Shown here: one piece after another, positions 5,773 through 6,832 of the stretch | Layout: each line of letters opens with the position of its first letter | Numbering within the stretch: the first letter of the stretch is position 1 | Assembly: GCA_035913415.1 (NCBI GenBank) | Contig: JAMIIV010000171.1 | Location: forward strand, 1 to 6,832 | Reading direction: 5' to 3' | Length of the DNA stretch: 6,832 nt | From: UBA5070 sp035913415 | GTDB taxonomy: Bacteria > Fibrobacterota > Fibrobacteria > UBA5070 | Program-made: the position numbers and the translations under genes | The notes under the pieces: model-generated | Databases searched by the model: none | What the model saw: the letters and a program-made list of their open reading frames with translations, nothing else | What the model was told of the DNA's origin: nothing

Positions 5773-6832
5773 GATCGTGCGCAGGGACACTCGCGGGAAG
5801 TCGGAACCACACGCGGGTGCCCAATCCCAGGGCGGATTCGATCCCCACGCTTCCGCCGTGACGTTCGACGATGCGGCGTACCAGCGCCAGGCCGATGCCC
5901 GTCCCCGGAAACTCCGCATCGGTGTGCAAGCGGCGGAACGGCTGGAACAGCTTGGCTTCGCCGCCGGCATCGAACCCGGCACCGTTGTCGGAAACTGTCC
6001 AGATCGCGCCGTCTTCGCGCCGCTCGGCCTCCACCACGATCTTCGCGCCATCGCGGTGGGACGTGAACTTGAAGGCGTTGGACAGAAGGTTGGTCCAGAC
6101 CTGGCGCAACAGGCCCGCATCGGCCTGGACATCACCCAGATCGCCGAAGCTCCACTCGACGCGGCGGGCAGGATCCGATTCCGATATCCCCGTGGCGACC
6201 TCGCGGGCCAATTCGGTCATGTCGATTCGAGTGCGCGCGAGAGGAGCACGGGTCGCTTTGCTCAGCGACAGCAGATCGTCGATCAACGAGGCCATGCGAT
6301 CGGTGGCGCGCCGTATGCGGGCCAGCGCATCCACTTCATCCGGGAGGAGTCGCTCCAGGGCATCCTCTTCCAGGATGCGCGAGAAGCCGTCGATGGCCCG
6401 CAGCGGAGCGCGAAGGTCGTGGCTCACCGAATACGAGAAGGATTCCAACTCCTTCACCGCTCGTTCCAACTGGCGCTCCCGATCCTCCAATTGCAGGGTG
6501 CGCGCCTCGAGGATTTCGCGGCGCTGCTGTTCCCGTTGGCGCACCTGGACGGCCATCCGATCGAAGCTGCGCTCCAATTCGTCGATCTCGACCAAGTCCG
6601 AGGGAAGGCCGGAGGCCACCCAGCGCTCGGCCTCCAGCCCGCGGATCCGTGAGGACAATTCCTGCAACGGCGCGTTCACCATGGCCGTGACGGAGGCCGC
6701 CATGCGGCCGGACAGGATGGCCACGACCACCACAACCAGGAAGACCAGCCCGCCCAGAGGAAGCATCTGGCGGAACAAATCGGCCGCCTGGATGCGGACG
6801 ATCAGAAACCACGGCGTGTTGGGCACCGCAGC
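5765..6832 (-). CDS. Membrane sensor histidine kinase, N-terminal sensor mostly outside the window
   Basis: Two-component sensor kinase that autophosphorylates a histidine and passes the phosphate to a response regulator. The frame is open at the right edge, leaving 355 residues visible; the GTG at 6826-6824 is probably internal. Counting from the first visible codon, the first 20 residues (GlyProTrp-like VPNTPWFLIV pattern) look like the end of an extracytoplasmic Cache-type sensor. One membrane helix follows at about 25-42, then a HAMP-like linker at about 43-102 (Pro55-Leu56, EIDEL at 82-86), and a coiled coil to about 130. The HisKA helix has SHDLRAPLR with phospho-acceptor His138 (bases 6421-6419). 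The HATPase domain has an N box (NLLSNAFKF), a G1 box (SDNGAGFD), an F box (KLFQPF) and a G2 box (GTGIGLALV). The protein ends soon after the ATPase domain, so no receiver or phosphotransfer domain is fused. Its regulator is not in the window and its ligand cannot be told from the visible part. All catalytic boxes are intact. Confidence 0.95.
   Translation of the reverse strand, partial: AAVPNTPWFLIVRIQAADLFRQMLPLGGLVFLVVVVVAILSGRMAASVTAMVNAPLQELSSRIRGLEAERWVASGLPSDLVEIDELERSFDRMAVQVRQREQQRREILEARTLQLEDRERQLERAVKELESFSYSVSHDLRAPLRAIDGFSRILEEDALERLLPDEVDALARIRRATDRMASLIDDLLSLSKATRAPLARTRIDMTELAREVATGISESDPARRVEWSFGDLGDVQADAGLLRQVWTNLLSNAFKFTSHRDGAKIVVEAERREDGAIWTVSDNGAGFDAGGEAKLFQPFRRLHTDAEFPGTGIGLALVRRIVERHGGSVGIESALGLGTRVWFRLPASVPAHDPR

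Noticed and set aside
6360..6378. Small hairpin (gcatcct / aggatgc with a 5-base loop) inside the kinase gene
   Set aside because: A 7-bp stem of this size is expected by chance several times in a window of this length and composition, and it lies within conserved coding sequence.
5777..6652. Plus-strand open frame of 291 codons opposite the histidine kinase
   Set aside because: The minus-strand frame contains all the kinase boxes in order, while the plus-strand translation shows no family pattern.
6824..6826. GTG near the right edge as the kinase start
   Set aside because: It would begin within the final strand of a sensor domain; the frame remains open to the edge and the sequence fits the end of an extracytoplasmic domain.
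1..6832. An undescribed defence, mobile or biosynthetic system
   Set aside because: No recombinase, transposase, nuclease, repeat array, toxin-like gene pair or composition shift was seen. The genes are mostly standard housekeeping and signalling families.

Overview
This is a GC-rich bacterial stretch (mid-60s % G+C by eye, with strong G/C at third codon positions). It is nearly fully coding and carries four recognisable genes plus one unrecognised membrane protein. The content is mostly conserved chromosomal housekeeping: cobalamin-dependent methionine synthase, valyl-tRNA synthetase and a sensor kinase. There is no sign of a mobile element, phage, CRISPR array, RNA gene or defence island. 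A GC-rich Gram-negative-type bacterium fits, but the window does not fix the phylum.

Layout, left to right. Bases 1-2154 (+) are the C-terminal 717 residues of methionine synthase MetH, running in from the left edge: the end of the methyltetrahydrofolate-binding domain, the cobalamin cap and Rossmann domains, and the full AdoMet-binding reactivation domain. Its stop codon overlaps the GTG start of a 134-residue hydrophobic protein (2151-2555, +) that I do not recognise. After 48 bases comes a complete class I valyl-tRNA synthetase (2604-5255, +) with HMGH, KMSKS, an intact CP1 editing site and the C-terminal coiled coil. These three genes run head to tail and could be one transcript. A perfect 12-bp-stem hairpin follows valS and probably ends it. 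A 133-residue protein with a TfoX N-terminal-like domain (5353-5754, +) comes next. It converges on a hybrid sensor-type histidine kinase gene, without a receiver in view, on the minus strand (5765-6832), whose N-terminal sensor half lies beyond the right edge. The two convergent genes are 10 bases apart, and their stop codons sit in the two arms of one inverted repeat.

How the parts relate: MetH makes methionine (and so AdoMet) from homocysteine, and ValRS charges tRNA-Val. The grouping looks like ordinary genome packing rather than one dedicated pathway. The small membrane protein is tied to metH by translational overlap, which is the only hint about its role. The TfoX-like protein and the kinase are separate units.

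I looked for an undescribed system and did not find a convincing one. The points most worth a second look are a perfect 20-bp palindrome inside metH at the junction of the cobalamin and reactivation domains, the metH-coupled orphan membrane protein, and the palindrome shared by two convergent stop codons.
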